Below are positions 1 to 12,393 of a stretch of 64,000 nt of DNA, in pieces. The stretch spans positions 52,644,218 through 52,708,217 of the forward strand of contig CM060181.1 in the NCBI GenBank assembly GCA_030549775.1, in the 5' to 3' direction. The notes under the pieces were generated by a model that was given only the letters and a program-made list of their open reading frames with translations, was not told the DNA's origin and did no database searches. A program made the translations under genes and the position numbers. Positions within the stretch are counted from its first letter, which is position 1, and each line of letters starts with the position of its first letter. Origin of the DNA: Tamarix chinensis. Taxonomy: Eukaryota; Streptophyta; Magnoliopsida; Caryophyllales; Tamaricaceae.

Positions 1-587
1 AACTTATATTTCGTTCAGTTCTGTTTCGTGCCAAAATTTTCAGACTCTCTGCACCTTCGTTCTTTTGCTCTCCTTCTCCTTGCAAACCCTCGCACCACCA
101 CACCGGCTCCTCTCAAGTAAAGGAAACCCTCGCACCGCCAACTCTCCACCATGCCTCTGCCATTGCCGGCTTTGCATGTGATTGCCGTCATTGTTCCGAA
201 GCTAGCTAGCACTTGCACCTTCATCCTCCGTCGTGTTTGAAGCCCTTGCCTCTCTCAACATTCTCGATCACCGTCGTGTTTGTAGCTAGCTCACTTTATG
301 TATGTGTTTTTTCTTCCTCTCGTAACTTTTTATCTACTTTTATATGTATATATATATAAATGCATGCATGTTGCTATAGGGTTTCATTTGTTTGTTATTG
401 AAAGATTGTGGTTTGTCGTTCGAAAATGTGTTGTTGAATGTATTGGCTGAAAATTTTGTTGTTTGTTGTTGAATTTGTTGCGTTATTGTTATATATTAAC
501 AAATGCATGTGTTGGCCGAGACCTTTACATATATATATATGATATGAATGTGAGTGTAGAATTATATACATTTTCACTCATAAAAAC

Positions 588-592
588 TATAT

Positions 593-660
<68 letters not shown>
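588..660. repeat. Compound (TA)n/(CA)n microsatellite
   Basis: About 53 bases of TA dinucleotide run directly into ten CA units. A short open frame across it is an artefact of the simple repeat. Confidence 0.95.
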
Positions 661-840
661 TTTTCATTAATAAGTATAGGAGACTAGCAATAAGATATAG
701 GAAATGTCATATAATGAAATGCAAATATATTTTACATATGCATATGTTAATGATTGCTATTTGATGAGGATTAAATAGATATAGAGAATAAGGAATATAT
801 AAAAGTGAATAATTAAATAGAGAGAAATAATTGTGTATGA

Positions 841-887
841 TAATAATAATATTAATAATAATAATAATAATAATAATAATTAATAAT
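841..887. repeat. (TAA)n microsatellite
   Basis: An almost pure TAA trinucleotide tract with one interruption, set in AT-rich non-coding DNA. Confidence 0.9.
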
Positions 888-927
888 ATGATTTATATAT
901 TATGCTTTAATTACATTTAGCTAGGTT

Positions 928-1050
928 TAGGGACTAGGTTTTTTTTTGTGGTTTAGGGTTAGGTTTTATTATAATAAATTATGGTTAATTATCTAGGGTT
1001 AGGGTTAGGGTTTATCATTTATTATGGTTAAATATGGTTAATTAGGGTTA
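928..1050. repeat. Degenerate telomere-like TTTAGGG/TTAGGG patch
   Basis: Several GGTTTAGGG and GGGTTAGGG words occur within about 120 bases, interrupted by AT-rich sequence. They resemble the plant telomere unit TTTAGGG but are not a clean array. A similar patch lies near 50340-50450. It may be a relic of repair or simply a biased repeat. Confidence 0.5.
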
Positions 1051-1093
1051 GGATTAGTATTAATATCTTTTTAGAAACGTGTTAGCATGATTC

Positions 1094-1094
<1 letters not shown>

Positions 1095-1130
<36 letters not shown>
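1095..1130. repeat. (TA)n microsatellite
   Basis: Pure TA dinucleotide tract of about 36 bases upstream of the first recognised exon of CACTA-1. Confidence 0.95.
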
Positions 1131-1134
<4 letters not shown>

Positions 1135-1252
1135 AGCATGATACATTTGAGATTAATTCTTTCTAAGCATGATTCGTATCGATAATATAATAGTACATTA
1201 TTATGCTCAATACATAACATTCTAACATAATTTATTTATTTATTTTTTGTAG

Positions 1253-4200
1253 AGATATGACCAACAAAAACATTGATAGGGATAGCAGTGATGAAGAAGG
1301 GAAGAGAGGACCTAAGATTATGAGAATTATCATAGACATGAGGAATAGAGGAGAAGTAGTCGAGTTGGGATGGAATACTTACAATCTTCCCATCGGCCCT
1401 TACGCAGATATGTTCTTGACCTACATTTCACTTGTGACCCGTAACCGTGTTCCTATCTCCTATAATAATTGGAAGCAGGTTCCACAGGGTCATAAGGAGC
1501 ATATTTGGCAGGAAATCACGGTAAATATGTTATTTTATGTAATCATTTTTGTATGTCAAATGTTATTAATTTTATTACATTAACATCGGTATACATCTAC
1601 ATGTCTTATTTTGCAAAGAGTGTTTAATGTCCCAGAGAGTAGGAAGAAATGGCTTATTAGACATTGTGGGGAGCGTCTAAGAATCTTTAGGTCATATTTA
1701 GCTCGTAAAAAAATGTATAGAAAGAAGGATGGTTCAGTACGACAAAACCCACCCAAACGATACGGTTTCATCGATCAACAAAGTTGGAACCAATTCATTG
1801 TTTATCGTATTATGGTGTATTTTAACGTACTTGTTAGATAACAATTAAACTTTTTGTATCAATCCCAGTATTATGCTTAATATTGAAATAACCATGTCAT
1901 TATGTTTTGGCTTGTCACATAGGAAAAAAGTATCCAAAATAAAGAGATTGCAAAGCAAAATAAATACCGTCATAATATGGCTCGCAAAGGCTATGCGGGC
2001 CTTGAAGAGGAGTTGGTATGCATTTTGTGATTATCTATTTACATGTAAATGTTGAATTTTATAACAATATTCTTAATTAAGAATATTTTTTGATTTGTAG
2101 CTTCTAGCCCAAGACTTGGACCCATGTACCTCGTCCATCAATATTGGTACATTATGGAAGAAGGCTAGAGTAACAAGAGATGGATATATTAATGAATATG
2201 TTGATGTTGCAGCCAAAAAAATTGTAAGTTTGTAGATATCTAGAACCCTACTTACTTTTCTTTTAGAAAACTATTATATTATGCTTATTCCTATAAGTTA
2301 AATTTACAGGACGAACTTGAAACGTCAGAAGGTGAGGAGGTGGACCAATATAGCATTGTAGCCCAGGCTACAGGAATTGTAGAACACCCTGGAAGACACA
2401 GGGGCATTGGATTGGGTGTTATGAGAACGAGCATATGTGGTCGATCTCGTGGTTCTCGTAGCACTAATGAACAAGTCGCCATCCTCACCCAAAAATTAAA
2501 CGTGGCATTTAAACGGATGGAAACAATGGAGCAAGAGTTGTCATTTATTAAATCTCAAGGGTATAAGCCATCTGATTCAGTAGACCATGATCAACTTCAC
2601 ATACCTAATGTAAATAGCGTCAGAGATAGTTGTGAAGCTGATGCATTTCTTTCTACTCATCCCGAGGTAAGCATTACAAACTATGAATTGTTATTAAATG
2701 TATTCGGTGTTATAAATTATTAATAATGTGTAATATTTTTTTTAGGGTTTGCATAAATGTGACTTATTAGCGAATAACCTTTCAACAATTTTGGCGAAAG
2801 GAAGGGTCCGCATCAGTCACAGTATTGAAACGCAGACAATCCACGGGTACAATTTAGCCCTAAATACAAGGCCGGTGAGTATTGACACTCCAATCATTGG
2901 CAGTGCACACTTGCCTTGTTATAAAGAGGGCGATGAGGCAACCACAGTACTAGAAGCTCATGGAAGCTTTGTGGCTTGGCCTGCGGATCAAATACGTCTC
3001 ACTACTGAAGAGGTATTGACATTTGACATCTTCATTAGATCTTGTTTAGTAGTTACACTATATATACCTTTTTCATATATATATATATATTAATATGCTC
3101 AATAAATATTTTGTTTAATATTATCAATTAAGGAATCAAAAAAGGAATAAAAAAAGAAGACTGCTTCTGCTAGTAAAACCAAGAGAGGTACTAGCAGTAT
3201 GAGCAACACAAAACTGGGTGCTGCTAAAGGAAAGAGAGCTAAATCTGAAAAATCAGTTGCCCCACAAAAGATTCCTTCTTCAGATCAGCAAAGCCAACCT
3301 CCACCAGCATTAGCTATATTATATTTTTATGCCCAAAACTACCTCAGGGACAATTATATTTTCATTTATTGTCGTCCTGAGTATGTTGGGAGGGACGATG
3401 CTACTTAGATGGTATCGACGGTTGACATAAGCGATATTTATAATCAAGAATGGATGTCAACCATAAGTGTCACCGTCTATGTCACGTAAGTATTATTTCA
3501 TCTTGAGATTTTAGTACTCTTAACTTATACAATTGGAATTTTTATGACCTCTTATATGAGTTATCAGTTATTAACAAATATGCATTGTTTTTGTCGTCCA
3601 TAGGTTGGTAGCTACTCGAGCTGCGATGGAGGGAATGTTGTTCTCTGTTGTGTTTGTGTGCCCATACTACATAGCTGACGGTAGTACAATAAGAGAGGGT
3701 ATGCACATAAACTATTTAGCAGATCGCATTTTGATTGAGGGAGACAACAAGCTCTATCTCATTCCTCACCTCGCAACTGAACATTGGGTTTTGTACGCCG
3801 TCCGACCTGATCTTAATAAAGTCTATGTGTTTGATTCCCTTCGAACCTATGACATGCCTTTTGAAGTCGCTCGTCGTTATGGGAAGGAATTTATCGACAT
3901 GTTAGTATACTTTTCACTTCTTACTTCATTAGCTTATTTATACATATATTCGCTTAGCTAGCTTTCATTATTTGAGGTATATATGTGTACTTACAATATT
4001 GTGTATCCAACTCTATTTATTAGGGCACTACGGACAGCGTATCAAAGGAGAGGTGGGAATGGTGTCCCAAACCCAAAGAATGTTCAATACGAGCCTGTCA
4101 TAGTAAGTAGGAAGGAAACTATTTAGTATTTTATTTTAATTAAAATTAATATCTAATAGTTAGAGAGCTAACTGAATTGATATGACAGTGTTCACAACAG

Positions 4201-4496
4201 CAAAACGACAAAGGTTGTGGATACTATGTATGTAGAGCAATGGATCTGATAGTCCAAAATAGATCGATCAACATAGATCCAAGCCATGTATGTTTTCTTT
4301 TCGATATTTTTCCATTAATGAATCATGACATATATGTTTGATACTTGACGTAAGTGCTAACTGTATATTAATCAAAACTTGGAATTTGTAGTTTATCACC
4401 GATAATTATGCACAAGGCCAGCAATACAATGTTCAAGAAATTGATGAAGTGAGAGAGCAATGGGCCAAGCATGTGCACTCATTCATTCGGTATTAG
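1253..4496 (+). pseudogene. CACTA-1 transposase_24-type protein fused to a Ulp1-like (C48) protease
   Basis: Likely exons: 1253-1520, about 1615-1815, 1923-2015, 2101-2223, 2310-2666, 2746-3012, 3133-3485, 3604-3900, 4024-4102, 4189-4287, 4392-4496. Most introns show GT..AG borders. The first half has features of the plant En/Spm transposase_24 family: the WKQVPQGHKEHIW stretch, RKKW followed by a basic region, LWKKARVTRDG, and a G-rich PGRHRGIGLG segment before a coiled coil. The second half is a Ulp1-like cysteine protease with His at 3782 (EHWVLY), Asp at 3833 (VFDSL) and Cys at 4216 in QQNDKGCGYYVC, with a Gln six residues before the Cys. Such proteases cleave SUMO-type conjugates; the substrate here is unknown. 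In-frame stops lie at 3148-3150 and 3405-3407, and the second exon's borders are poor, so it is probably a recent pseudogene. The TNP2-type transposase of the same element is not in view. Confidence 0.8.
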
Positions 4497-4809
4497 GTAC
4501 AGATCTATATATTCTACATGCATGTTCAGGTTTGTATTTTGTCTAGATATGTCTTTAAGTCTTATAAGCTAGATTTATAAACATTTTGCTTTAGCGTGTA
4601 GAGCTACCAAGTTGTGGTATTCCTACTAATTTTGATTCTTGAGTATATATGTCCGTTGTATTAACAAGGCCGGGATTGATTGAAATTATGGTGTGATTGC
4701 AGGTTTGTTATCAATTGATGTTGTTTTACAATGCAGATTTGGTAATTATTTGAACATACAACTGTGTATGTAGGAAGGAACAAAACTGCAAAAACTAAAA
4801 AAAAACTGG

Positions 4810-5046
4810 AGTTTTAATAACGGTTCTTATGAAAACCGTTATTTAAACCCTCTTGTTTAACAACGGTTTTTCTCAAAAACCGTTATTAAACATGCATTTT
4901 ATGCTCATATTGGAGGGTTTTTTTATATTTTTGATAACGGTTATGAACCGTTATTAAAGATTTAACAACGGACGTTTTAATAACGGTTGAAAACCGTTAT
5001 TAAAACTGTAAAATAACCGTTATTAAAACTACTTTTTGGAGTAGTG
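4810..5046 (+). repeat. CACTA-1 subterminal hairpin array and 3' terminus
   Basis: Several short inverted repeats with the core AATAACGGTT / AACCGTTATT follow one another, each with a small loop. The block ends at 5046 with a terminus that reads CACTACTCCAAAAAGTAG on the - strand. CACTA elements carry short repeated motifs next to their termini that bind the element's own regulatory protein, and the terminal CACTA is the family signature. This fixes the right boundary of the transposon. Confidence 0.88.
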
Positions 5047-5896
5047 AAATATGGTTTCATTTGATTAAATTGTCAAGTTATAGTTAATCAAACCATACAC
5101 ATCTCATTGTCCTCAAACAATAGTCTAAAGTTTGAAATTACACAAAAAAAAATCAAATAAAATGTAAGAACAAGATAAATGAATTTATGACATTCTTTCC
5201 TTTGCATTGTAAACCATGGATAAAGACATACAACTACACATAGATCAATATTTCTTATCATGTGTAAGATACAATGCTACATAATATGTTATGAATCAAG
5301 ACCATCATATATATTCCTACATAATAGGCATTCATAAATTTTAGTGATTATATTAAATGTCATTCATGTATTACTCTTGATTTGGATAAACTTCATAGTC
5401 CAATGTTATGATAAATGTAATGGATGGAGTAGAGCTATGAATGTGGTAGGTTCATGGAATATTATTCATAAGGGTACATGAACTAGTGTGAATGTGTGTA
5501 GGAGATCCATGAATAATATTTATGAAGGATTCATGCACGGAGATTTGTGAAGTGTTTATGAATGGATTTATGGAGACTTAAAGGCTATAAAAAGTAGGTG
5601 TTCTCCATCCCCATTTGATCATCTCATCCAAGAAAATTATATTACATCACAAAAGTAAACCACTAAAAGGGTATTAGGGTATAGAAGCAAGGTAGGTTTA
5701 GAGTGCTGCATGAGTGTGCATAACTCCTGGAATAAGACAATTTTTAAAGCCAAGAGAGGGTATATAAGGGGTATCATTTTTGGATATATAGGGTTCAAGT
5801 CAGATATAAATTGAATGGTTTTTGCGTAATATTCTCTTATGTAATATTATCTTCTCTTTTTTTGTTTTTGAATAATTTTTTTTAGTACAACAGTGG
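5047..5896. other. Gene-free region with an LTR-like TATA segment
   Basis: No coding sequence is supported. From about 5400 to 5890 there is a promoter-like stretch with GGCTATAAAAAG near 5585-5596 followed by a pyrimidine-rich leader. That layout is common in copia-type LTRs, but I found no matching second copy and no clean TG..CA borders. It is a tentative LTR remnant. Confidence 0.3.
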
Positions 5897-8245
5897 GTGA
5901 AGTGGATTGAAGGAATGAACTACACCGACATACTCGACAAGAGTCGACCTCATAATTTTTTTAACCTATTAGGATTTAGGACACAATTAGCTAATAAGAT
6001 TTCTCTATCAATCCTTTTGAAAGTAATAGAAAAATTATTAGTTCAGAAAGTAATCATAAAAATATCTATGCACTCACTTTTACATGATTTACTTCACACG
6101 CTCTGAGATATTCTTTTACCTCTTATGATAAGTCGTGTATTAATCAATATCTTGTCGATATATCTACATCCTTTGTATAGAAGCACGACGATAAATATAT
6201 CCCTCTCAATCTACCCTGCCGTGTATGTCTATATCAAGAGGTGCATGTGCGTGTTAGACAAGTGGAATATGTGGAACAACTTTGGATTTTGGCATTCTCC
6301 TCAATCCTGCATATCAAACAAACTAGGAGCATCGGATTCCAAATTGGAGCCATCAACACGTACAGCGCCATGTTTCTCTATACATATCTAACCACCGATC
6401 GAGTATCATATGTGAGATTATTAGCTACGCACCGATCCTTCTGATATATCCATTCCCTTTATTATAAGATGACTAATAAAACGATAGGGATGGGTTAGTA
6501 GATAGAGGTCACCAAATATGTACCAACCATTTACGCGTATAGTTTGACATGAATCTTTGCACGTGAAATGTTTCCCTTGCACCATAATTGTTTTTCAGTT
6601 TTCAACTTTTTCCGAAGTTTATATTATATTTAATAAGTTTGATGAGATACAAGAAGTCCAAAGCACATTAGCCTTAATTACTGTTTCCGTAAATACCACG
6701 CGTATGCACCTATGTCTTCGGCTTAGGTAATTTTGATCAAATCGTGAAACAAAGGTCCAAGAGCTGATGAAACCATGGGTTAGGTATTTCGAATAATCTA
6801 GTGCCACTATGAGTAACTAGCATGTAAAGGGTTATGGAATCCAAAGATTTTAGGTTCAGGTTTCTGCTCATCCATTCATATAATATCCGCCGTGGAACGT
6901 CTTTCGAAAACAATCTTTCCAATACAGGTGGCGTTTCATAAATTATGAAATTCACGAATTAATTCCTTGTTAGTGTCACCCAAGTGTGTTTGGTTGTCCG
7001 GAAGAAAACTCGATATCGATCTCATTATATCAGTGGCAAAAACATATGATATAACACAACATAAATATGCCCTCAACCAACACAACTGAGATCTTCCGAA
7101 GCGTATCATCGTCGGTGTATCTGCTTCCGGGCTCCAACTCTCCCCACCTAGGGACAATGGTGTCCGACTTTGCCCTGGTCATCTGATTATACAATAAGCT
7201 TACCTCCCGCCACTTCCCCAAAACTCTAAGAGACAAACTCAGCCGCCTCCCCGGTCATGATCAAAAAGCCAAAGGGCTGCCCAACCGACTTAGAAGCAGG
7301 ATAAAAAACATGAATCTCTTCCAGCTTTGCTTAGCTAGACTACTAGCCACAAAACTAACAATTCTAGGCTGGTGACAACTATTTGGTTCGTCCCATCTCC
7401 TCTGCAATCTTCGAATGAAGTTTACGCAAATAGCCCTAGTCCATGAACTTCGAAGATCTTTATTGCAACATGCTTCTGTATTTGCTAAATCAGTTTTCAC
7501 AACAAGCTGAAAATACGATATCCAGTTCTTTTGAAAAGAAACGAGGAAAATTACATTAGGCATATAAGGTTGAAAAGGACCATTATGCCCTCAAAAACCT
7601 AACTTCACTATTATAATCTATTTTCGTACCAAGCATTATTAATATTAAAGTTTATCATGAAAAGGATAAAAAATAATAACTTACTATATTTTAATATGGA
7701 GGTAATTTTTGAGATTTAGCAATTAACTATATTTTTTATTATGTACATATTTAGCAACTTACGTGTACAAATCATAATCATGTGTTTCTAATGTGTCATA
7801 TAATCTATGCAACATATATATATAGGGTTATAGCACGATTCCACATCAAAGGTAACAATCTTAGCAGATTAACCCTAATCAGGATTGCATACAACTATGC
7901 TATATTTTCACCCTAGTTACAACGTGCAGTGATAATCATGAAATACTTAACATGGTATTGACATACAATTTGACAAGGTCGCATACCCTAATGAAACCAT
8001 AGGCAGGCAAACGTTAACCTTTCATGTTCATAATATATATATATATATGACATACATACATCTCATATTAAATAATAATTCTAAGACATGCTAATTATTT
8101 AATATCATAATTTCATGTTCACACTTTTTCATAACACTTGCATACCTATTGTAAAAACTATGGCATATAATTCATATATATATATATATATCCATTTAAA
8201 AACCCATGAAAAAATCATATCCTAAGCAACATAGAAACCTTTATA
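5897..8245. other. Gene-free region, no recognisable element
   Basis: Short open frames of 60-100 codons occur on both strands (for example 5897-6106 + and 7261-7563 -), but none resembles a family I know and several overlap on opposite strands. The stretch 6600-7560 is less AT-rich than its surroundings and could be an old coding remnant. Short TA tracts occur near 7820 and 8036. I assign no function. Confidence 0.4.
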
Positions 8246-11200
8246 TGTCACCCCAAAATTTTACATTTTAGTAGAAGGATATGGTTACCTCTTAGCTAGG
8301 TGGAAAAAAAATCAAGATTCACCCAACTAGTCTCCACTTAACCTCTTTGATCTACTTACATAAAAACGACCAAAAATATTAGTAATTTAGTGTTAAACCA
8401 TAAACTACTTTACAATAATCAAGCATACTAAGTTGTGTGAGTTTACCACTTCACCAAGACAAAAGGAAAGAACTCAAGTAAGGAAGGGAGGATAATGAAA
8501 GAAGTTCGAGAAAGGGAGGGAGGAGAACGAAAAGTGTTCATATAAGGCTAGCCAGCTGAAGAAGGCACGAGACAAACATGATCGTGTGAGGAAAATATCA
8601 AAGCGAATGATCTTTCATGCAATGCAAGCACGGGTTGAGGAGGTCAAGCATGCAAGGGTTACATGATGGGTGCATGGGTGTGTGAGGAGAAAATGACGAG
8701 AGAAGTGCATGAGTTGTGCACAGGTCTATGAGGAGAAAACTAAGAGAGAAGCGCATGGGGTGTGAGATGGTCATGTGTGTGCCATGAGATATGTACAACT
8801 AGGGATAATGATAGGTGCACGGTTAGGGCTCACGAGGGGAGTAAGGTCTTGCTCCTTAATAAAAATTGAAATAGGGCAGGCTAGGGGAAAGAAAATATAC
8901 GGTTTAAGGTGGTGTTGGTTGTGATGCTGAAGGAAACTTATGGGGAAGTGATGCTCATAGTTTATAGAAAAAATGGTGGTGCTTGGTAGTTGTTGGCGAT
9001 GAGGTATTGCAATGATGGTCGATGATGGTGGGTAGTATTGGCTCAAAAAAGAACTAGAGATAAGGAAATGGAGAAGAACAAGATGAAATAATATGGTCGG
9101 CTGGGCTAAATTAAAACATCAAGAAAAGAGGAGGGGAAGGGAGGATTAAATGGATGATGGTGTGAATGGAGGAAGTCAAGCAAGATATGGTGAAGGAAAA
9201 AAGGTTAAAGATGACATGAAGGGAAGCATGGAGTGAAGGAGAAAATTATGTCGGGGGAGTGGAGGTGGGATATGCAGGTGGAAAATAAAATCATAATAGG
9301 TTATGGGTTCTACAGAGAGAAATTTGAATTGGGGAAAAATCTAATTAATAGAATTAAGGTTCCTCGGTAAAATAGATGCAGCTAACTACATTTAAAACTA
9401 ATAACCCAAATTCTATCTAAATTTTAACCTAGTTAAACTAATATATATAGTATGCCATAATAATATAGATAAAAATAATATATCTAATATAAAACATCTT
9501 AAAATAATTGTTATAACTGATGAAACATAGTGACTAGTTTATAACTAGGGTTTCTACAAACAAGGTACTACACAAAAAATATTCAATTTTATCTGGCGAT
9601 CAACTTAATTAGAAAATTAATCACACGAGGCTGGAAAGGACCAAGATGAGTATAAGTTCTCTTTACCTCATCTTGTTGATGTGGATGGAAATCTAAATTA
9701 TTTTCCCTCAAACCTATATCGAGCTATAGAGAACTTAAATCCACCCAATTATAATATGTGGTTTGAGCTTGATGGAGATACAAAGAAATTTTCTCATGAA
9801 TTATATGAGATGGATTATAATGGTTCCATTGAGCCCTTCTTTGTTTTTAGGTTTCTTATGAAGATATTTCCACATGCTAATTTGAAAAAATAAAATATGT
9901 AATTATTAATACAACAATACTCAATATAATGAATAAATACTAAACTAATTCAAAATTACACAATAAGAAGCTTATTCATATAACCAAATTAATTCAAGAA
10001 ACACAGATAACTAAAAATTACACTAATTCAAAATTAACACAACCTAATTCAAAACATGCAATAATCAACTAATTCACGTGACTCTAATTCAAGATTAATT
10101 TATAATTGATATAAAAATAATAAGAATTATATAATATCAAAAATTCATAATGAAATCAAAAATAGAAACATAAATTAATTGAACCAACAAAAATTAGGTT
10201 AGATTTAAAAAAAATTTAAGAAAAAACTCGTTGTGTTGGGATGGGCATCGACGAGCAGACTAACAGTGACGGGTGAATGAGCAGTGCAACATTAGTCCAG
10301 TAGACATTAGTGGTGCAAAAAAAACCATCTTATGTTAAACTCCTATAGAAGGTAGTAGTGACACTTACTCATGAAGCTGAATGGGTGACTGACAATGACA
10401 AAGCGAGGAGTAGAGGTAGAGCTATAGTAGCCAACTAGAGATGAACGCCAAAGGGTGTTGAAGATACATTAGATGTGTGAAGATCGAAACTCAAATTCAA
10501 GCAAAAGAAAACAAGCAAAAGTGAGGGATTGGGCAGGTGTGGGTCATGGTTTGTGCGTGTGAAGGAAAAAAACAAGTTGGGGTCAGCTAAAAAAAGAAGA
10601 TGGAAAAAAATGTGACCATTGGTTTTTGAACTTGGGACCTTTTACTTCATTTAACATCCTTATCTAATTCCCAAACGAGTGCACCAAAAGTAATTTTGAT
10701 ATTTTATTTCCTATATATAATATATAATTTTTAAAAAGAAATCCATGGGGTCAGGTGACTCCATATGCTCTTAATTAGATCTATCCCTGGTTATGTGTGA
10801 TAAGCATGATCCCACGTGAGATGTTATAATATGATACCTTAATTTGCATTATGATCCCTTACCATAAGTTAGGTTGTTTGTTTCACCAACTTGTTACCAT
10901 ACTGGTAATATCTTGTGTGGTCACTATGATGACTCGACATTTGCCCCTATGAGTTAGAGAACAATTTACAAGGTTATGACTTTCGACAGAAGCATATTGA
11001 GGATGATGATGTGGGCCCTTAGCAAGAATTACTTGAGGTTCAAGATTTATATTTTGGTATATTCAAGAGTTGGGCTAATTGATAGATAGCCTCTTACCCA
11101 ATGTGTAGGTTTGTTTTTGAGCTTTTAATTATTTAAACTCTATATTTGGACTTTATATGTCTCTCTCTTCTATCATATCAATGTCATCATTATTTTTTTA

Positions 11201-11393
11201 CTATTGCTAGATTGTCAACACATTTGTTTTCTTATCTCATTTCATTTTACCTTAAACCAAGAATGTACTAGGTGATGATCACACCTCTCCCATGTTCGAT
11301 GTGGCAATGAAATCCCTTAGGTTTTTTTTTGAAATACTTATGTGATGTCTTTAAATGAAAATTTTTATGTTTTTGAAATTTGGGGGTGTTACA
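8246..11393 (-). mobile_element. Probable long LTR-like block (gypsy type)
   Basis: The block begins with TGTCACCCCAAAATTT and ends with AAATTTGGGGGTGTTACA. Read on the - strand the right border is TGTAACACCCCCAAATTTC, a typical start of long plant gypsy LTRs, and the left border gives a CA end. A GA-rich tract at about 8460-9290 is CT-rich on the - strand, like the one in the 50461-54356 LTR. The two flanks (TTATA and TAACT) do not match, so this may be two joined fragments and not a single solo LTR. The 70-codon frame at 9681-9893 has no recognisable domain. Confidence 0.4.
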
Positions 11394-11763
11394 TAACTAG
11401 AAGCACCACATAATAGGACACTCAATAATCTTATTATACATACGATGAAATACAAACCTTTAGGAATAAAAGCTACTATAGAGTAGAAAAGGATATCTTT
11501 AACCCTCATTAGTCACAAAAATGAAAAACAATGGAATGGTACAAACATGAAGCCTAAATTGGATGGTCAGTCTAGAGTGATGTACTCCCAACTCAAGTAT
11601 GCCATTCACTTTAAGTGATGACCTAGAATTTTAAGGAAATAACCAAACATAAATCAAGGCCTATATGGAAATGCTTAATCACACTTCCACCATACATAAT
11701 CAATTTATTTTATTAAGATTCATCACCGATCACCCAATTGCTATATAAGGGATTAAGGCCCAC

Positions 11764-11970
11764 TTTTTCCTCACTCACACATTTCCTAAGGAATTTTTAG
11801 AAAAATTTTGAAACTTTTAAGGAGGGTCACCCATCCTAAAAATTTATCTATAGCCATCATGCTTAACTATGGAGTTATTAGGATAGAATCACTACAAGAA
11901 TGGTATGTCATATAGATATAAGTAGCTATATCAATCCTTATAACACTTCACTCAATTTTGGAGTATTACA
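11764..11970 (-). repeat. Cassandra 3' LTR (truncated)
   Basis: It aligns with 12180-12393 through AATTTTGAAACTT, TATGGAGTT, GGTATGTCAT and CACTCAATTTTGG, with many point differences. The part matching 12122-12180 is missing and replaced by unrelated sequence, so this LTR is incomplete. Confidence 0.75.
11819..11878 (-). other. 5S rRNA-like segment in Cassandra 3' LTR
   Basis: On the - strand this reads AACTCCATAGTTAAGCATG, then a variable spacer and TAGGATGGGTGACCCTCC. These match the box A region and box C region of plant 5S rRNA, which form the internal RNA polymerase III promoter. Box C is well kept. It is not a functional 5S gene. Confidence 0.8.
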
Positions 11971-12121
11971 TTCACCCCCATTCATAGAACGCAACATCCT
12001 CGTTATGCCTCAATCATTAACTCTCTCAATACATTTTTATCCAAAGAATTATCCTACTAGGTGGTTGACTGGCTCATCCAAGTTCAACATGCAGTTACAA
12101 TTTTGTTTTGATACCATATGT

Positions 12122-12393
12122 AACATCCTATGTTGATATGATCGGTTGGCCCCATAGATCAAGACGAGTCCTTCCAGCGTGCTTTTTCCTCACTCAAGCA
12201 CTTCCCAAAAAAATTTCAAAAAAATTTTGAAACTTCCCAAGAGTGTGACCCAACAAAAAAAAATACTACATGGCCAACACACATAACTGTGGAGTTCTTA
12301 GGACTGAATCACCAAAAGGATGATATACCATGTTAATATAAGTAGTCATATCAATCCTTATAATACTCCACTCAATTTTGGGGTATTATACAA
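12122..12393 (-). repeat. Cassandra 5' LTR
   Basis: Complete or nearly complete LTR of about 270 bases, with TGTAACATCC at the left border next to the primer-binding site and a degenerate TGTAATACCCC-type border at the right. Confidence 0.75.
12236..12297 (-). other. 5S rRNA-like segment in Cassandra 5' LTR
   Basis: On the - strand it reads GAACTCCACAGTTATGTGTG and later TTGGGTCACACTCTTGGGAA, matching the 5S rRNA box A and box C regions with several changes. The spacer contains a T-run that would stop polymerase III, so it is probably inactive. Confidence 0.75.

Larger units (their letters stand above)
1..1252. other. Non-coding left part of CACTA-1 (5' region and long intron)
   Basis: No coding sequence is supported here. 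The first 300 bases are C-rich and resemble a transcribed leader or a first exon. The rest is AT-rich with microsatellites and looks like an intron or upstream region of the transposon gene that starts at 1253. No CACTA terminus or hairpin array is seen at this side, so the left end of the element probably lies outside the window. Assignment to the element is an inference from position. Confidence 0.4.
11764..12393 (-). mobile_element. Cassandra-type TRIM retrotransposon
   Basis: Two related segments (11764-11970 and 12122-12393) flank a roughly 150-base internal region. On the - strand the right copy is the 5' LTR, ending ..GATGTTACA at 12122 and followed by TATGGTATCAAAAC, a primer-binding site close to TGGTATCAGAGC of initiator tRNA-Met. 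A purine run GGGGGTGAA just before the left copy is the polypurine tract. Both LTRs hold 5S rRNA-like sequence, the hallmark of Cassandra. TRIMs encode no protein and depend on other elements. The left LTR lacks its distal part, so the element is truncated there. Confidence 0.8.

Noticed and set aside
9681..9893. 70-codon frame (+) with WFELDGDTKKF
   Set aside because: No family recognised, no splice context, and it lies inside an LTR-like block.
11889..11903. CACTACAAGAATGG as a CACTA end
   Set aside because: It lies inside the Cassandra LTR; the other LTR reads CACCAAAAGGATG at the same place, so it is a point-mutated LTR word.
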